A DNA stretch of 64,000 nucleotides. Origin: JAOUEA01 sp963790335 (GTDB lineage Bacteria > Actinomycetota > UBA4738 > HRBIN12). Each line of letters begins with the position of its first letter. Position 1 is the first letter of the stretch. Positions 1-10,060 of this stretch are shown one piece after another. The DNA lies in contig CAWBOB010000008.1 in NCBI GenBank assembly GCA_963790335.1, forward strand, positions 1 through 64,000, in the 5' to 3' direction. The translations under genes were made by a program, and so were the position numbers. Below the pieces are notes generated by a model. It saw only the letters and a program-made list of their open reading frames with translations. It was not told the origin of the DNA and did not search any database.

Positions 1-3000
1 CCGCGCCGGAAGATGCGCTGGAGCCAGCTGCGCCGCCCGGCCTTGCGCTTGTGCGCGCGTGAACACCATCAGCATCGACGGCGTCACGACCAGCGTCAGC
101 ACGGTCGCGAACGACAGGCCGAAGACGATCGCCGAGGACAGCGAAATCCACCACTGCGTCGACGGCGCGTTGATCGTCGTCTCCTGGTGGAAGATCTCCA
201 GCCCGAGGCCGAAGGCGATCGGCAGCACGCCGAGGATGGCCGACACCGCCGTCAGCACGACCGGGCGGGCGCGTTCGCGGCAGGTCTGCAGCACCGCCTC
301 CATCTTGTCCCAGCCTTCCTCGCGCAGCCGGTCATAGGTGTCGATCAGCACGATGTTGTTGTTCACCACCACGCCGGCCAGCGCGATCACGCCGATGCCC
401 GACATCACGATGCCGAAGGCCTGGCCGGTCAAGCAGCAGGCCGAGGAACACGCCGATCGTCGCCATGACCACGCAGGACAGCACCAGCCAGACGCTGGTG
501 AACTTGTTGAACTGCGCCAGCAGCACCAGGAAGATCAGGAAGATGGCCGCGCCGAAGGCCTTGCTCAGGAAGGCGCTCGCTTCCTCGCTGTCCTCGTTGG
601 AGCCGGCGAGCTTCCAGCGCGGTGCCGCTGCCGAGATCCATCTCGCTGATCGCCTGTCGTGACCTGCTGCCTGCACGGCAGCGACCTGCATGCCGGCGGC
701 GACGTTGGCCTGCACGACGATCGTGCGCTCGCCGTCGATGCGGTTGAGGATGCCGACCGTCGGCTCCGCCTTGCGCTCGACGAAATTCGAGATCGGCACC
801 GAGCCCTGCGCGGTCTCCACGCGCAGCTCGTCGAGCGTCGACAGCGTGCGCCGGTCCTCCGGCAGGCGCAGCCTGATGTCGACCGCGTCGTCGACGCCGG
901 CCGGCCGGTATTCGCTGAGCTTCAGCCCGTTGGTGACGAGCTGGACGGCGGTGCCGACGGACAGTCGGGCTGACGCCGTATTGCGCCGCCTTGGCGCGAT
1001 CGACCTCGATCGCCCAGTCGACGCCGGGCGGCGGCAGGCCGTCCGAGATGTCGATGACGCCGGGGACCTGGGCGATGCGGGCCGCGACAGCCTTGCGCCT
1101 TCTTGTCGAGCCCGGTCGGGATCGGCGGCGGAAAGCCTGACCTGGATCGCCTTGCCGGTCGGCGGGCCGGCCTCCGGCACGCGCACCTCGACGTCGACGC
1201 CGGGAATGCCGGCCATGACGACGCGCAGATCGTCGAGGATCTCGTGCGCCGACTTGCGCTCGCGCCAGTCGACGAACTCGTACTGGATGACGCCGACGAC
1301 GTCCTCGGGGATGTCCTGGCCGCCGCCCTGCGTCTTGCCGACGCGCGTGTAGACCGACTTGACGCCCGGCCAGCCGAGCAGCCTGTCTTCGGCCTCCTTC
1401 GTCGCGCAGGTCCATCTCGGCCAGCGAGAGATTGCCGCGCGCATGCACGTAGAGCAGGCCGTAGTCCGGCTCGACATTGGGGAAGAACTCGACCCCGGCG
1501 CCGTACTTGCCGTAGGCCATGAACACGCCGCCAGCAGCGCCACGGTCAGCAGCAGCACGGTGATCGGGAAGCGCACCGCCTGCTTGACGATCGCCATGTA
1601 CCAGCCGTCGCGATGTCGTCCTCATGATGCTTGGGCGCCTTGGCGAATATCGCGCCGAGCGTCGGCGTGAACACCAGCGCGTAGAGCATCGACGCCGACA
1701 GCGTCACGATCAGCGTGATCGGCATGTACTTCATGAAGTCGCCGACGATGCCCGGCCAGAACAGCAGCGGCGAGAAGGCGGCGATGCGCGTCATCGTCGC
1801 GGCGATGACCGGACCGGCCATGCGCCTGGCCGCCAGCGCGAAGGCCTCCTCCTTCGGCATGCCCTCCGTCATCCGCCGCTCGGCGAATTCGGTGACGATG
1901 ATGGCGTCGTCGACCAGCATGCCGACCGCCAGGATCAGGCTGAACAGCACGATCATGTTGATCGTGAAGCCCATCATCGCGAGCAGCAGGATGCCGATCA
2001 GGAAGGATGACGGGATGGCAAGCCCGATCAGCAGCGAGGCGCGGCCCGACAGCGCATAGAGAATGACGATGAAGACCAGGATCACGGCGATCATGACGTG
2101 GTTCTGCAGGTCGCCGAGCAGCTGGTTGACGAAGACCGACTTGTCCTGGGTGTAGGTGACCTGCATGCCTTCCGGCATCGCCTTGACGAAGTTGTCGGCG
2201 ACGCGCCTTCACCTCGCCCGAGCGTGTCGATCAGGTTGGCGCCGATGCGCTTCTTCACCTCGATGGCGATGGCCGGCTTGCCGTCGAGCCGCGTGACGGT
2301 CTCGGCGTCCTTGAAGGTCGAGCGCACCGTCGCCACGTCCTTGGCCTGGACGACGGCGGTCGGCGTCGGCGACGACCGGCAGGTTGGCGATGTCCTCCGG
2401 CGTCTCGATCAGCGAAGGCACCTTGACGGCGTATTTGCCTTGCGAGCCCTCGATGTTGCCGGCCGCCACCAGGCTGTTGGATGCGCCGACGCCCTGGATC
2501 AGCTGGTCGAGCTGCAGCCCGTAGGAGGACAAGCTTCATCGGGTCGATGACCACCTCGACGAGATCGTCGCGGGCGCCCTGCAGCGTGCCCTCGAGCACG
2601 CCCGGGCACCTCCTCGATGCGGTCGCGCAGCTCGCGCGCGGCCGCCGTCAGCACGCGCTCGGGCACGTTGCCGGAAAGCGTCACGACCAGCACCGGGAAT
2701 TCGGAGATGTTGACCTCGGTGACCGTCGGCTCCTCGGCCGCCTGCGGCAGGTCGGCCTTGGCGTCCTGCACCTTGCTGCGCGTATCCTGCAGCGCCGTCG
2801 CCAGGTCGATCGACGGCTGGAACTCGACCAGCACGTAGCCGCCGCCCTGGAAGGCGGCGGACCGCATTTCCTTGAGGCCCTTCAAGCTCTTCAGCTTGGT
2901 TTCCATGGGCCGCAGCAGCAGGCGCTCCGAATCCTCCGGCGAGATGCCCTGATAGATCAGGCTCACATACATGATCGGAATCGGAACGTCCGGCTCCGCT

Positions 3001-3105
3001 TCCTTCGGCGTCGACTGGTACGCGACCGCACCGGCCAGCATGCAGGAAGAACAGGATCGATATCGTGAGGCGCGCGTTGTGGATCGCGAGCTTGACGATA
3101 TCCAT
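1..3105 (-). CDS. RND efflux transporter permease (AcrB/HAE1-type), cut by left edge
   Basis: Inner-membrane proton/drug antiporter of an RND tripartite pump. The reconstructed protein starts MDIVKLAIHNARLTISI and passes through porter-domain sequence with typical text such as YQGISPEDSERLLLRPMETK. The central membrane block contains FSLILAVGMLVDDAIIV, the conserved TM4-type acidic pair. It ends near position 1 in a final-helix-like segment (TLVVTPSMLMVF), so probably only a few dozen residues lie outside the window. The start is 2 bases after the stop of the adaptor gene, so the two form an operon. The frame is interrupted at least ten times by single-base indels (for example near 3045, 2605, 2535, 2375, 2215, 1610, 1400, 1100, 965, 650). 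An extra base in the codon for the Leu of VIDPMKL is a clear case. I read these as sequence errors because the protein is conserved across every break. Substrate unknown. Confidence 0.88.
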
Positions 3106-3107
3106 GA

Positions 3108-4249
3108 CTACTGCGTCCCGGCCGCCGCGCCGCTGCCAGCTTCTTGACCGTCTCGGCATCGGCTTCGACCGGCTTCACCACGTCGCCTTCCGTCACCAGC
3201 TCCTGGCCGGCAACGATGATGCGCGCATCGGCGGGAATGCCGCCGAGCACCAGGCCCGTTGGTCGTGTCGTCGATCAGGTCGATCGGGATGGAACGTCGA
3301 CCTTGTTGTCCTTGTCGACCGCGCGGATGCCGAGGTCGCCGGCAGCGCTCAGCGTCACCACCGAGCGCGGCAGGATCACCGCGTCGACCGGGCGGCGACC
3401 GCAGCGTGATCTCGGCGGTCATGCCGGCGGGCAGCGTCTTGTCCTCGTTGGGGATGGCCACCTCGACACGGAAGGTGCGGGTCGCGGTCGAGGCGTCGCG
3501 GCTGATGTAGCGCAGCGTGCCCTTGACGGTCGTGCCGTTGACCAGCCGGATGTCCGCCTCGCTGCCGAGCTTCAGATACTGCAGGTCGCGCTCGCTGACC
3601 TCGCCGATCGCCAGCAGCGGGTCGAGATTGATGCAGCGTCGCCACCTCGCCGCCTGCCATGATCGCGCTTCCGTCCTCGACCGGCACGCGGTCGATGACG
3701 CCGTTGAACGGCGCGTAGATCTCGATCTGCGGCAAGCTCGGCCTCGCGCCGTCTCGAGCTGCGCCTTGGCGGCGGCAAGCTGCGGAGCGCGCCTGGTCGG
3801 CCTGCAGCTTCGGGGCGTTGCCGCCCTTGACCAGCCGCTCGGCCGCATCGGTCTCCGCCTGGCGCTGCGTGACCAGGACCTCGGCCATGTCGACGGCCGC
3901 CTGCTTGTCCTCGGCGTCGAGGCGCATGATCAGGTCGCCCTTGTTGACGTGATCGCCCTGCCTGACAGGAAGCTCGTCGATGATGCCCATGACGCGGATC
4001 GCCAGCGTCGCGCGCTTGTCCGCCTCGGTCTGGCCGGAGATGCGGATCGCGCGCGCATGCTGGACATGCGGCGGCGTCACGACCGCGACGGTGCGCACCG
4101 GCGCCTTCGGCTCCTCGGCCTCGGCCGGCTTGGCCGGCATCCTCGGGCGCGGCGCTGCCGACCGACGAGAACTTGCCCGTTCCCATCCAGGCGGCAAAGC
4201 CGACCAGCACGACGAACGCGATGAGCTTGTTGAACCTCACTCTCGGCAT
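3108..4249 (-). CDS. RND efflux periplasmic adaptor (membrane fusion protein)
   Basis: HlyD-family periplasmic adaptor that joins the RND permease to an outer-membrane channel. The N-terminus MPRVRFNKLIAFVVLVGF gives one membrane anchor. It is followed by the lipoyl/hairpin region (RVMGIIDELPVRQGDHVNKGDLIMRL is split here by my reading), then a beta-barrel stretch with DRVPVEDGSAI and EVAIPNEDKTLPAGMTAEI. The start at 4249 is chosen because the preceding in-frame residues are not membrane-like. The stop TAG (3108-3110) lies 2 bases before the permease ATG. There are about six frame breaks (near 4140, 3780, 3735, 3640, 3395, 3255), again interpreted as indel errors. Family assignment is sure; exact length is not. 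Confidence 0.85.
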
Positions 4250-4499
4250 GATCGTTCATGTCCAGAGCGGGGCGCCGGCTTAAGCCCCGTGTTTCTTCTT
4301 CGGCGCGCCCCGGATGTGGGCATGCACAAAGCCGTGTTCAACCCGCGTGCACGCGCGCGCGAGCAAGCCGCGGCTTCTACAGCAACAATGGCACAAAATA
4401 GTCACACAATCAAGTCGATCACCCTGCCGCAAAAGCTAGCTCATCTTGCAAACGACGATTCGAATGCTCTGATCGCAGCGAATGGCGGCAGTGTCAGCA

Positions 4500-5087
4500 T
4501 CATTCGATCACGATCGGACATGGCGTGCCCGCCGCGGACACTCCACGCTCTCGATGGCTCGGTAGGTCTCTTCCGCCGACCCGGGAGCGGGTTCGCGGCC
4601 GCGGACCGGGACGCCCAGCCCCAACCGACCAGCGGCGTCCTGACATGCTGCGGCGACCTCTTCGGGCGACGGCCGCCATTCCGCGCGGGATCCTTGATCT
4701 GCGCGCAGATCTCGGCCGACGATTTCTCCCACCACGACCATCTCGACTGGCGCGAGATGCCAGCTCTCGCGCGCCGGGCGGTCCATGAAGACGCTGGAAT
4801 TGCTGGCGAAATGGCAGGTCGGGCAGTGCATTCCCGGATTGCCGAAGCCGCTGCCGTCCTTGCCGCGCTGGACGTTGAAGCCATGCACCCGGGTGACGCC
4901 GTAGTGAGCGCCCGACCAGCGCGGGCAGTCGTCCTGGCACATGGCAGTTGGCGCAGCGCGGATGCGAGAAGACCGCAAAGATCTTGTCCCATTGCGGCGA
5001 GCCCCCCGGCCGCATCGCCCTGCCTTGCGGCAAGGCCGTGCCGGCCGTCGCCGCGACGATGGCGGCAGCTGCCAGGAAGATTCGCAT
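4500..5087 (-). CDS. Cytochrome c-like subunit of a periplasmic isoquinoline-oxidoreductase-type complex
   Basis: The reconstructed protein has a signal peptide (MRIFLAAAAIVAATAG) and two Cys-x-x-Cys-His motifs, CANCH near residue 45 and CPTCH about 45 residues later. It ends in GTPCPIVIE. This pattern, with conserved text like EICAQIKDPARNGG and WGWA between, matches the small haem-binding protein encoded beside isoquinoline 1-oxidoreductase-like genes. I infer that it takes electrons from the molybdenum enzyme encoded just upstream (stop about 8 bases before this start). Three frames are needed to read it, with breaks near 4945, 4790 and 4600. The downstream 250 bases (4250-4499) up to the adaptor gene show no further gene. 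Confidence 0.72.
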   Translation of the reverse strand: MRIFLAAAAIVAATAGTALPQGRAMRPGGSPQWDKIFAVFSHPRCANCHVPGRLPALVGRSLRRHPGAWLQRPARQGRQRLRQSGNALPDLPFRQQFQRLHGPPGARELASRASRDGRGGRNRRPRSARRSRIPRGMAAVARRGRRSMSGRRWSVGAGRPGPRPRTRSRVGGRDLPSHRERGVSAAGTPCPIVIE

Positions 5088-5094
5088 ACACGTC

Positions 5095-7387
5095 TCATGC
5101 GAACGCGGCCTGTTTTCCAGATCGGCAGCGAGCGCACGCGCTTGCCCGTCAGCGCCGAGACCGCATTGGCGAGTGCGGCGGCCGCCGGCGGCGTGCCGAC
5201 TTCGCCGACGCCGCCCATCCTGTGGTAAGTTCTCCAGGATGGCGACCTCGAAAGCCGGGCACTGGTGGATGCGCATGGCATCGAAATCGTGGAAGTTCGA
5301 CTGCTCGACCATGCCGTCGGCGAAGGTGATCTCCTGGCCCATCGCCGCGGACAGGCCGTAGATCGCGCCGGAAACGAGCTGCGCCTCGATGATCCCGGGA
5401 TCGATCGCCGTGCCGACATCGGCGGCGATCCACACCTTCTCGATGCGGATGCCCGACGGCGTGTCGGCCACCTGCGACGACCTCGCCGACCCAGCTGCCG
5501 AAGGAGAGCGTGAAGGCAAAGCCCTTGGCCTTGCCCGGCCGGCAGCGTCTCGCCCCATTTCGCCATCTCGGCGACCTTGTTGACGACGGCCAGCGCGGCC
5601 GGGAAATCCGCCATCAGCTTGCGCCGCATCTCGACCGGATCGAGCTTGCCCGGCCGCGGCGATCTCGTCGAGGAAGCATCTCGTGGAAGAAGCCGTTGAA
5701 GGAGGCGCCGACCGAGCGCCACGAACCGACCGGCAGCGTGATGTCGGCCTCGTGCCCGCTGACGCGGTAGTTCGGGATCGTGTAGGGCTGGTCGTAGGAA
5801 CCCTCGACGATCAGCTTGTCGGGCCCCAGCGGCGAGATCGACGGGAAGACGCCGGCGCAGCGTGCTCGCCATGATCGAAGGCGAGGCGATCGTCATGTCG
5901 AGCGCGACCGGCATGCCGTCGTCGCCGAGCCGGGCGCGGAAGCGGCCGAGCGCCGTCGGGCGGTAGACGTCGTGGCGCGTGTCTTCTTCGCGCGTCCAGG
6001 TCACCTTGACCGGGCGCCCGCCGGTCTCCTTGGCGAGCAGCGTCGCGTAGAGCGAAAAGTCCATCTCGCCGCGCCGGCCGAAGCCGCCGCCGAGCGAGCG
6101 GCATATGGACGTTGGTCTTGTCGCCGTCGACGCCGGCGAGGTCGGCGCAGAGCTAGCGCACCAGCGTCGGTATCTGGCTCGGCGACCAGATGTCGAGCAC
6201 GCCGTCCTTGCAGCGCGCCGTCGCGTTCAGCGGCTCCATGCACGTATGCGCCAGGTACGGCACGAAATACTCGGCCTCGATCAGCTTTTCGCGCGGCGCG
6301 TCGGCGAAGGCGGCATCGACGTCGCCGTCGTCGCGCATGCGCCGATCCGTCGGCGGCGAGCGCAGTCGTCGAGCGCCTTGCGGATCGCCGGCATTGTCCG
6401 CGGGATATTCGGCCGCGCCCCACTCGACCTCGATCGCGTCGGCCGCATTGAACGCCGCCCAGGTGTTTTCGGCGATCACGCCGAAGCCCGGACGCATAGG
6501 TCGTCTCGAGCGGCACGATCTTGACCACGCCCGGCATCTTCTCGGCCTTCGAGAGGTCCGACTTCACCGGCTTCGCCCAGAAGCGCGGGCTCATCTTCAC
6601 CGTGCCGTAGAGCATGTCGGGCAGCATCACGTCGATGCCGAAGATCGGCGCGCCGGTGACCTTGGCCAGCATGTCGACGCGCGGCTGCGGCTTGCCGAGC
6701 AGCTTCCACTCGCTCTTGTCCTTGAGCCGCACGTCGGACGGCGACGTCGAGCTTGCGCGGCGTCGGCCGCGACCTCGCCATAGGTCACCGACTTGCTCGA
6801 CGCCTTGTGCATGATCGTGCCGTTCTCGGTCGACAAGCTCGCCGGCCGGCACGCCGAGCCGCGCCGCGGCGGCCGGCGACCAGCATCTCGCGCGCCGCCG
6901 CGCCCGCCTCGCGCATCTTGACGAAGCCGTCGCGGGTCGACGACGAGCCGCCGGTGCCCTGCAGGCCGAAGACCTTGCCGAGCGCCGCCCATCAGCCCGC
7001 GCACGCTCTCGGCGACGGAGCCCTCGTCGTAGAAGGCGAAGGGCCCGCCCTCCTCCAGCATGGCGGCGTTGTAGTAGGCCCAGTCGACGCGGGCCCGGCT
7101 CGACCTTGACCTGGTCGAGGCCGACATTCAGCTCCTCGGCGACCAGCGCCGCGAGCGTGGTCGAAATGCCTTGCCCCATCTCGGCGCGCGGCGCGATCAC
7201 GGTGATGGTGTTGTCCGGCGCGATCTTGACGTAGGGATTGAAGGTCGCCTCGCCCTCGGCGAGGTCCTTCTGCAGCGGGTTCGGATAGGGCTTGCGGTAC
7301 GTAGTAGTAGCCGAAAGCCGCGCCGCCGGCGACGGCGGCCGCGCCGATGAGGAAAGTGCGGCGCGCGATTTTTCCGATGCTCGCCAT
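5095..7387 (-). CDS. Molybdopterin-binding aldehyde/isoquinoline oxidoreductase large subunit (beta subunit), Tat-exported
   Basis: Large catalytic subunit of the xanthine-oxidase family in its periplasmic isoquinoline 1-oxidoreductase form. The start MASIGKIARRTFLIGAAAV carries a twin-arginine export signal. Conserved stretches follow in order: APRAEMGQGISTTLAALVAEE (read only its MGQGIST core), LQGTGGSSSTRDGF, EYFVPYLAHTCMEPLNATA, WSPSQ, PVGSWRSVG, and near the end MGGVGEVGTPPAAAALANA. The Glu of GVGE is the catalytic base position in the family. It is followed by the cytochrome-like gene and preceded by the 2Fe-2S gene, so the three form an operon. More than ten single-base indels break the frame. 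The stop at 5095-5097 is inferred from the expected C-terminus and could differ by a few codons. The substrate is not predictable. Confidence 0.82.
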
Positions 7388-7390
7388 GGC

Positions 7391-7861
7391 TCAGATCCCA
7401 TCTTCGCCATCTTCGGCGGCCGCGCGTCTTGATCGCCGCGCGGATGCGCGGATAGGTGCCGCAGCGGCAGAGATTGCCGCTCATCGCATTGTCGATGTCT
7501 TCGTCGGTCGGGTTCGGCAGCTCGTCGAGCAGCGCCACCGCGCTCATGATCTGCCCGGCCTGGCAGTAGCCGCATTGCGCGACCTGCTCGTCGATCCAGG
7601 CCTGCTGGACGATGTGCAGCTTGCCGTCGGTCGGCCAAGGCCCTCGATCGTGGTGATCTCGCCGGTCGACCTGGCCGACCGGCAGCGAGCAGGAGCGCAC
7701 CGGCCATGCCGTCGATGATGCACCGTGCAGGCGCCGCAGGCGGCGATGCCGCAGCCGAATTTCGGGCCGGTCATGCCGGCGAGGTCGCGCAATGCCCACA
7801 ACAGCGGCATCTCGGGATCGGCATCGATTTCGATGGTCTTTCCGTCTACGGTCAGGCGCAT
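7391..7861 (-). CDS. (2Fe-2S)-binding small subunit of the molybdenum oxidoreductase (alpha subunit)
   Basis: Electron-transfer subunit with an N-terminal plant-ferredoxin-type cluster (GCGIAACGACTVH, preceded by LLWALRDLAGMTGPKFGC) and a C-terminal helical cluster domain (CGYCQAGQ and CRCGTYPRI). It starts MRLTVDGKTIEID at 7861 and ends KTAAAEDGEDGI when one extra base near 7425 is removed. The stop lies 3 bases before the large-subunit ATG. About three indels interrupt the frame. Its cluster passes electrons from the Mo centre towards the cytochrome-like partner. Confidence 0.85.
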
Positions 7862-7929
7862 GGGGATACCCTTATGTTGTCGTCCACTGCCGTCCGGGCG
7901 GCGAGCGCTTTGCGCCGAGTACTTACAAC

Positions 7930-7954
7930 TTGACAAATTCCGTCATTTTGTCAA
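7930..7954. promoter_or_regulatory. Palindromic operator between tetR-type gene and molybdenum oxidoreductase operon
   Basis: Perfect inverted repeat with arms TTGACAAA (7930-7937) and TTTGTCAA (7947-7954). It lies in the divergent intergenic region between the 2Fe-2S gene (start 7861, minus) and the TetR gene (start 7975, plus). Each outer TTGACA is also a good -35 hexamer, one for each direction. Size and place fit the binding site of the adjacent TetR regulator, which would then repress both itself and the operon. The role is inferred. Confidence 0.6.
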
Positions 7955-7974
7955 TGAGAGATTCGCGGACGGAA

Positions 7975-8633
7975 ATGGACGTCGCCCTGAAGACCGATAC
8001 TGACCCGAAGCGCGCCCGCATCCTCGACGGCGCGCATGAAGGTGTTCCTGACCTATGGCTACGCGCGCGTGACGATGGAGGACATCGCGCGCGCCGCCGA
8101 GATGTCGCGCCCGGCGCTCTATCTGCTGTTCAAGAACAAGGCGCGAGATCTATCGCGCCATCGGCACTGCGCTGCTCGACAATTCGGCCGAAGGCGCCGA
8201 AGCGGCGCTGGCCAGGGACGGGCCGTTCACCGAGCGCATGCTGGACGGCGATCGACCGCTCGCTGATTGCCATGATGAAGACGATCATGGACTCCCCGCA
8301 CGGCGCCGAGATCCTCGACCGCAAGAACACGCTGGCGAGCGACCTCGCCGCGGTCTGGCGCAGCCGGCTGCGAGAAGACGTTCCGCGCCGCCATCGTTGC
8401 GAGGCGAAGCGCAACAAGGTCGACCTCAAGGCGCGCGGGCTGACGGCGCGAGGCGCTGGCCGAGCTGCTGCTCGACGGGCTCGAAGGGCATGAAGTCACG
8501 TGTCGCCAGCGCCGACAAGCAGCGCGAAGGCGCGCGCCGGCTGGTCAAGGTGATCGCGCTGGCGGTGGCGGGCGTAGGCTGCTGGCGGCAGCCGAACGCT
8601 GCGGTCAAACCACGAAGAAATCGAGGTTGTTGA
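7975..8633 (+). CDS. TetR/AcrR family transcriptional regulator
   Basis: The N-terminal helix-turn-helix domain reads ARILDGAHEVFLTYGYARVTM, with the recognition helix in RAAEMSRPALYLLFKNKAE, about residues 10-60. The rest is a helical ligand domain (for example MMKTIMDSPHGAEILDRKN). The start at 7975 is preferred over the ATG at 7954 because the latter overlaps the operator. Indels near 8040, 8145, 8247, 8373 and 8400 split it into several frames. The last open frame runs to 8633, but a stop at 8575-8577 becomes the natural end if one more base is wrong. Divergent from the molybdenum oxidoreductase operon and its likely repressor. Confidence 0.8.
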
Positions 8634-9120
8634 TGATCGGCTTCGTCGCGAGCGTCGCGAAGAAAATTTGCGGCGCAGTGCCGCTCCCGTCCGGATCGTA
8701 GAACACCACGCCGGTTGCCTTGTTATAGATGATGCGATCGTCGGGGTCGGCTGCCTCGACACCAAGCTTGAAGGCAGCTGCTTTCAAGTGCCCGACCGCA
8801 TCGATTTTGGTGAACACGGCATGTTCAAGCTGCATGGTATCCTGGACTCGGCTGAAATCCTTGACCACGTCGAGGTTGCCCACAACAAGCGGCGCGTTGA
8901 ACAGAAAGATATCATTGTTCGCGCCGCCCGTCAGACTGTCGATGCCGATACCTCCAATCAACGTGTCGTTCCCGGCGGCACCATGCAGAACGTCGACGCC
9001 GGGTCCGCCGTCGATCCGGTTGGCCCTGGAGTCGCCAGTTAATTGATCATTGTAATTGGATCCAAAGAGATCCTCGATCGCAACGTATATGTCACCCTTT
9101 GCATCACCTGTGTTCCCCAC
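8605..9120 (-). CDS. RTX calcium-binding repeat protein, C-terminal part
   Basis: Contains nonapeptide RTX repeats of the GGxGxDxLx type (GGPGVDVLHGAAGNDTLIGG and GGANNDIF), expected to bind calcium in a parallel beta-roll. A C-terminal segment follows (VVKDFSRVQDTMQLEH, YNKATGVVFYDPDGSG) that in this family acts with the type I secretion signal. The first residue given is GTG at 9120. The frame stays open further upstream without a convincing start, and family members are normally much longer, so this is probably the 3' end of a truncated gene. The stop overlaps the 3' end of the TetR frame on the other strand. This frame is intact, unlike its left neighbours. Confidence 0.72.
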   Translation of the reverse strand: MGNTGDAKGDIYVAIEDLFGSNYNDQLTGDSRANRIDGGPGVDVLHGAAGNDTLIGGIGIDSLTGGANNDIFLFNAPLVVGNLDVVKDFSRVQDTMQLEHAVFTKIDAVGHLKAAAFKLGVEAADPDDRIIYNKATGVVFYDPDGSGTAPQIFFATLATKPIINNLDFFVV

Positions 9121-9561
9121 GCGCGCGGCTAGTGGTGAAAACCCGACGCGTGGTACCGGATGTGTACGACAGGACGTTCGGGATCGAGCACGCTACGGCG
9201 CGAGGCGACCCATAGTGGCCACTCGTTGCCAGATGGCGAATGGCCGGTTTGCGCCGCATGCTCGGTCGTTAAGCTCCGATATTTCCAGTCCTCAAAGCGG
9301 TCATTTCCCCCGAAGTCTAGGATGCTCCGGCGGCCCACTACCCAGGATCCGCAATCTCAGGCGACCTCGTGCAGTGTAGAGTGATCAACCCGCATTATGA
9401 CCCTGCTGCTCGCCGGGAAGAATGAATTCCGTCATCGGCGATATCGTCTCTGCAGGTTAGACCGAATTGGGATTCAAGCAGGAGGTCTCCGACGGAGTGG
9501 AGACCGTGCCCTACTGGTGTGTGGCGAAACCGTTGACGGGAAACTGGTCCATGTTTCGAGC
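9121..9561. other. Stretch without a recognisable gene
   Basis: Short open frames exist on both strands, but none resembles a known family and their codon use is not convincing. GC content is lower than to the left. The upstream part of the truncated RTX gene would be expected at 9121-9200 but is not recognisable, so a small deletion, an old insertion or a join may lie here. Confidence 0.4.
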
Positions 9562-9990
9562 CTAATCGGCTTCCTTCCGCGTTACCTGTCCTTCGTGCTG
9601 GGGCAGTGCGTCGGTGATGGGGAACCAGGGCGCTTTCGAGCCGACGAACATGTGGTCCGTCAGTGAAATTGACGGAGCATCGATCAGCGTCCCCATGGCG
9701 ACGTGAACGAACCCTCTGTCAACGCGAGAGAACAGCAGCGAGCCGCATGTTTTGCAATGCTCATCGCTGAACTGGTCTTTCTCGAAGGAGGAGATGTCCC
9801 CTTCACCCCGAATGACAGTCAGCTCTTCGCCATGAATGCGGGCGAATGCCTTGAACGCGGACCCCGTTGTGCGGCGACAAGCTGCGCAATGACAGATTGC
9901 TGCGAAGATGAACGCGTCGGTGACCTGATAGCAGACTGTTTGGCATAAGCAGCTCCCCAGCAATCGGCGCTTCCGGTTCGTCTCGCTCAT
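9562..9990 (-). CDS. GFA family protein (glutathione-dependent formaldehyde-activating enzyme fold)
   Basis: A 142-residue protein with the three zinc-binding cysteine clusters of the GFA/CENP-V fold: GSCLCQ near residue 12, CHCAACRRTTGSAF near 33, and CKTCGSLLF near 80. The N-terminal MSETNRKRR is polar and there is no signal, so it is cytoplasmic. Proteins of this fold bind zinc and sometimes glutathione; most have no proven substrate and nothing here narrows it. The frame is intact. The next gene on the same strand ends 70 bases upstream of its start. Confidence 0.85.
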   Translation of the reverse strand: MSETNRKRRLLGSCLCQTVCYQVTDAFIFAAICHCAACRRTTGSAFKAFARIHGEELTVIRGEGDISSFEKDQFSDEHCKTCGSLLFSRVDRGFVHVAMGTLIDAPSISLTDHMFVGSKAPWFPITDALPQHEGQVTRKEAD

Positions 9991-10060
9991 CTGGTTCTCC
10001 GCACGTCGTCATCATTGACTCCTCGCAGCCGGCTGCGTCGCCGCGACCACCAGCTACTGG

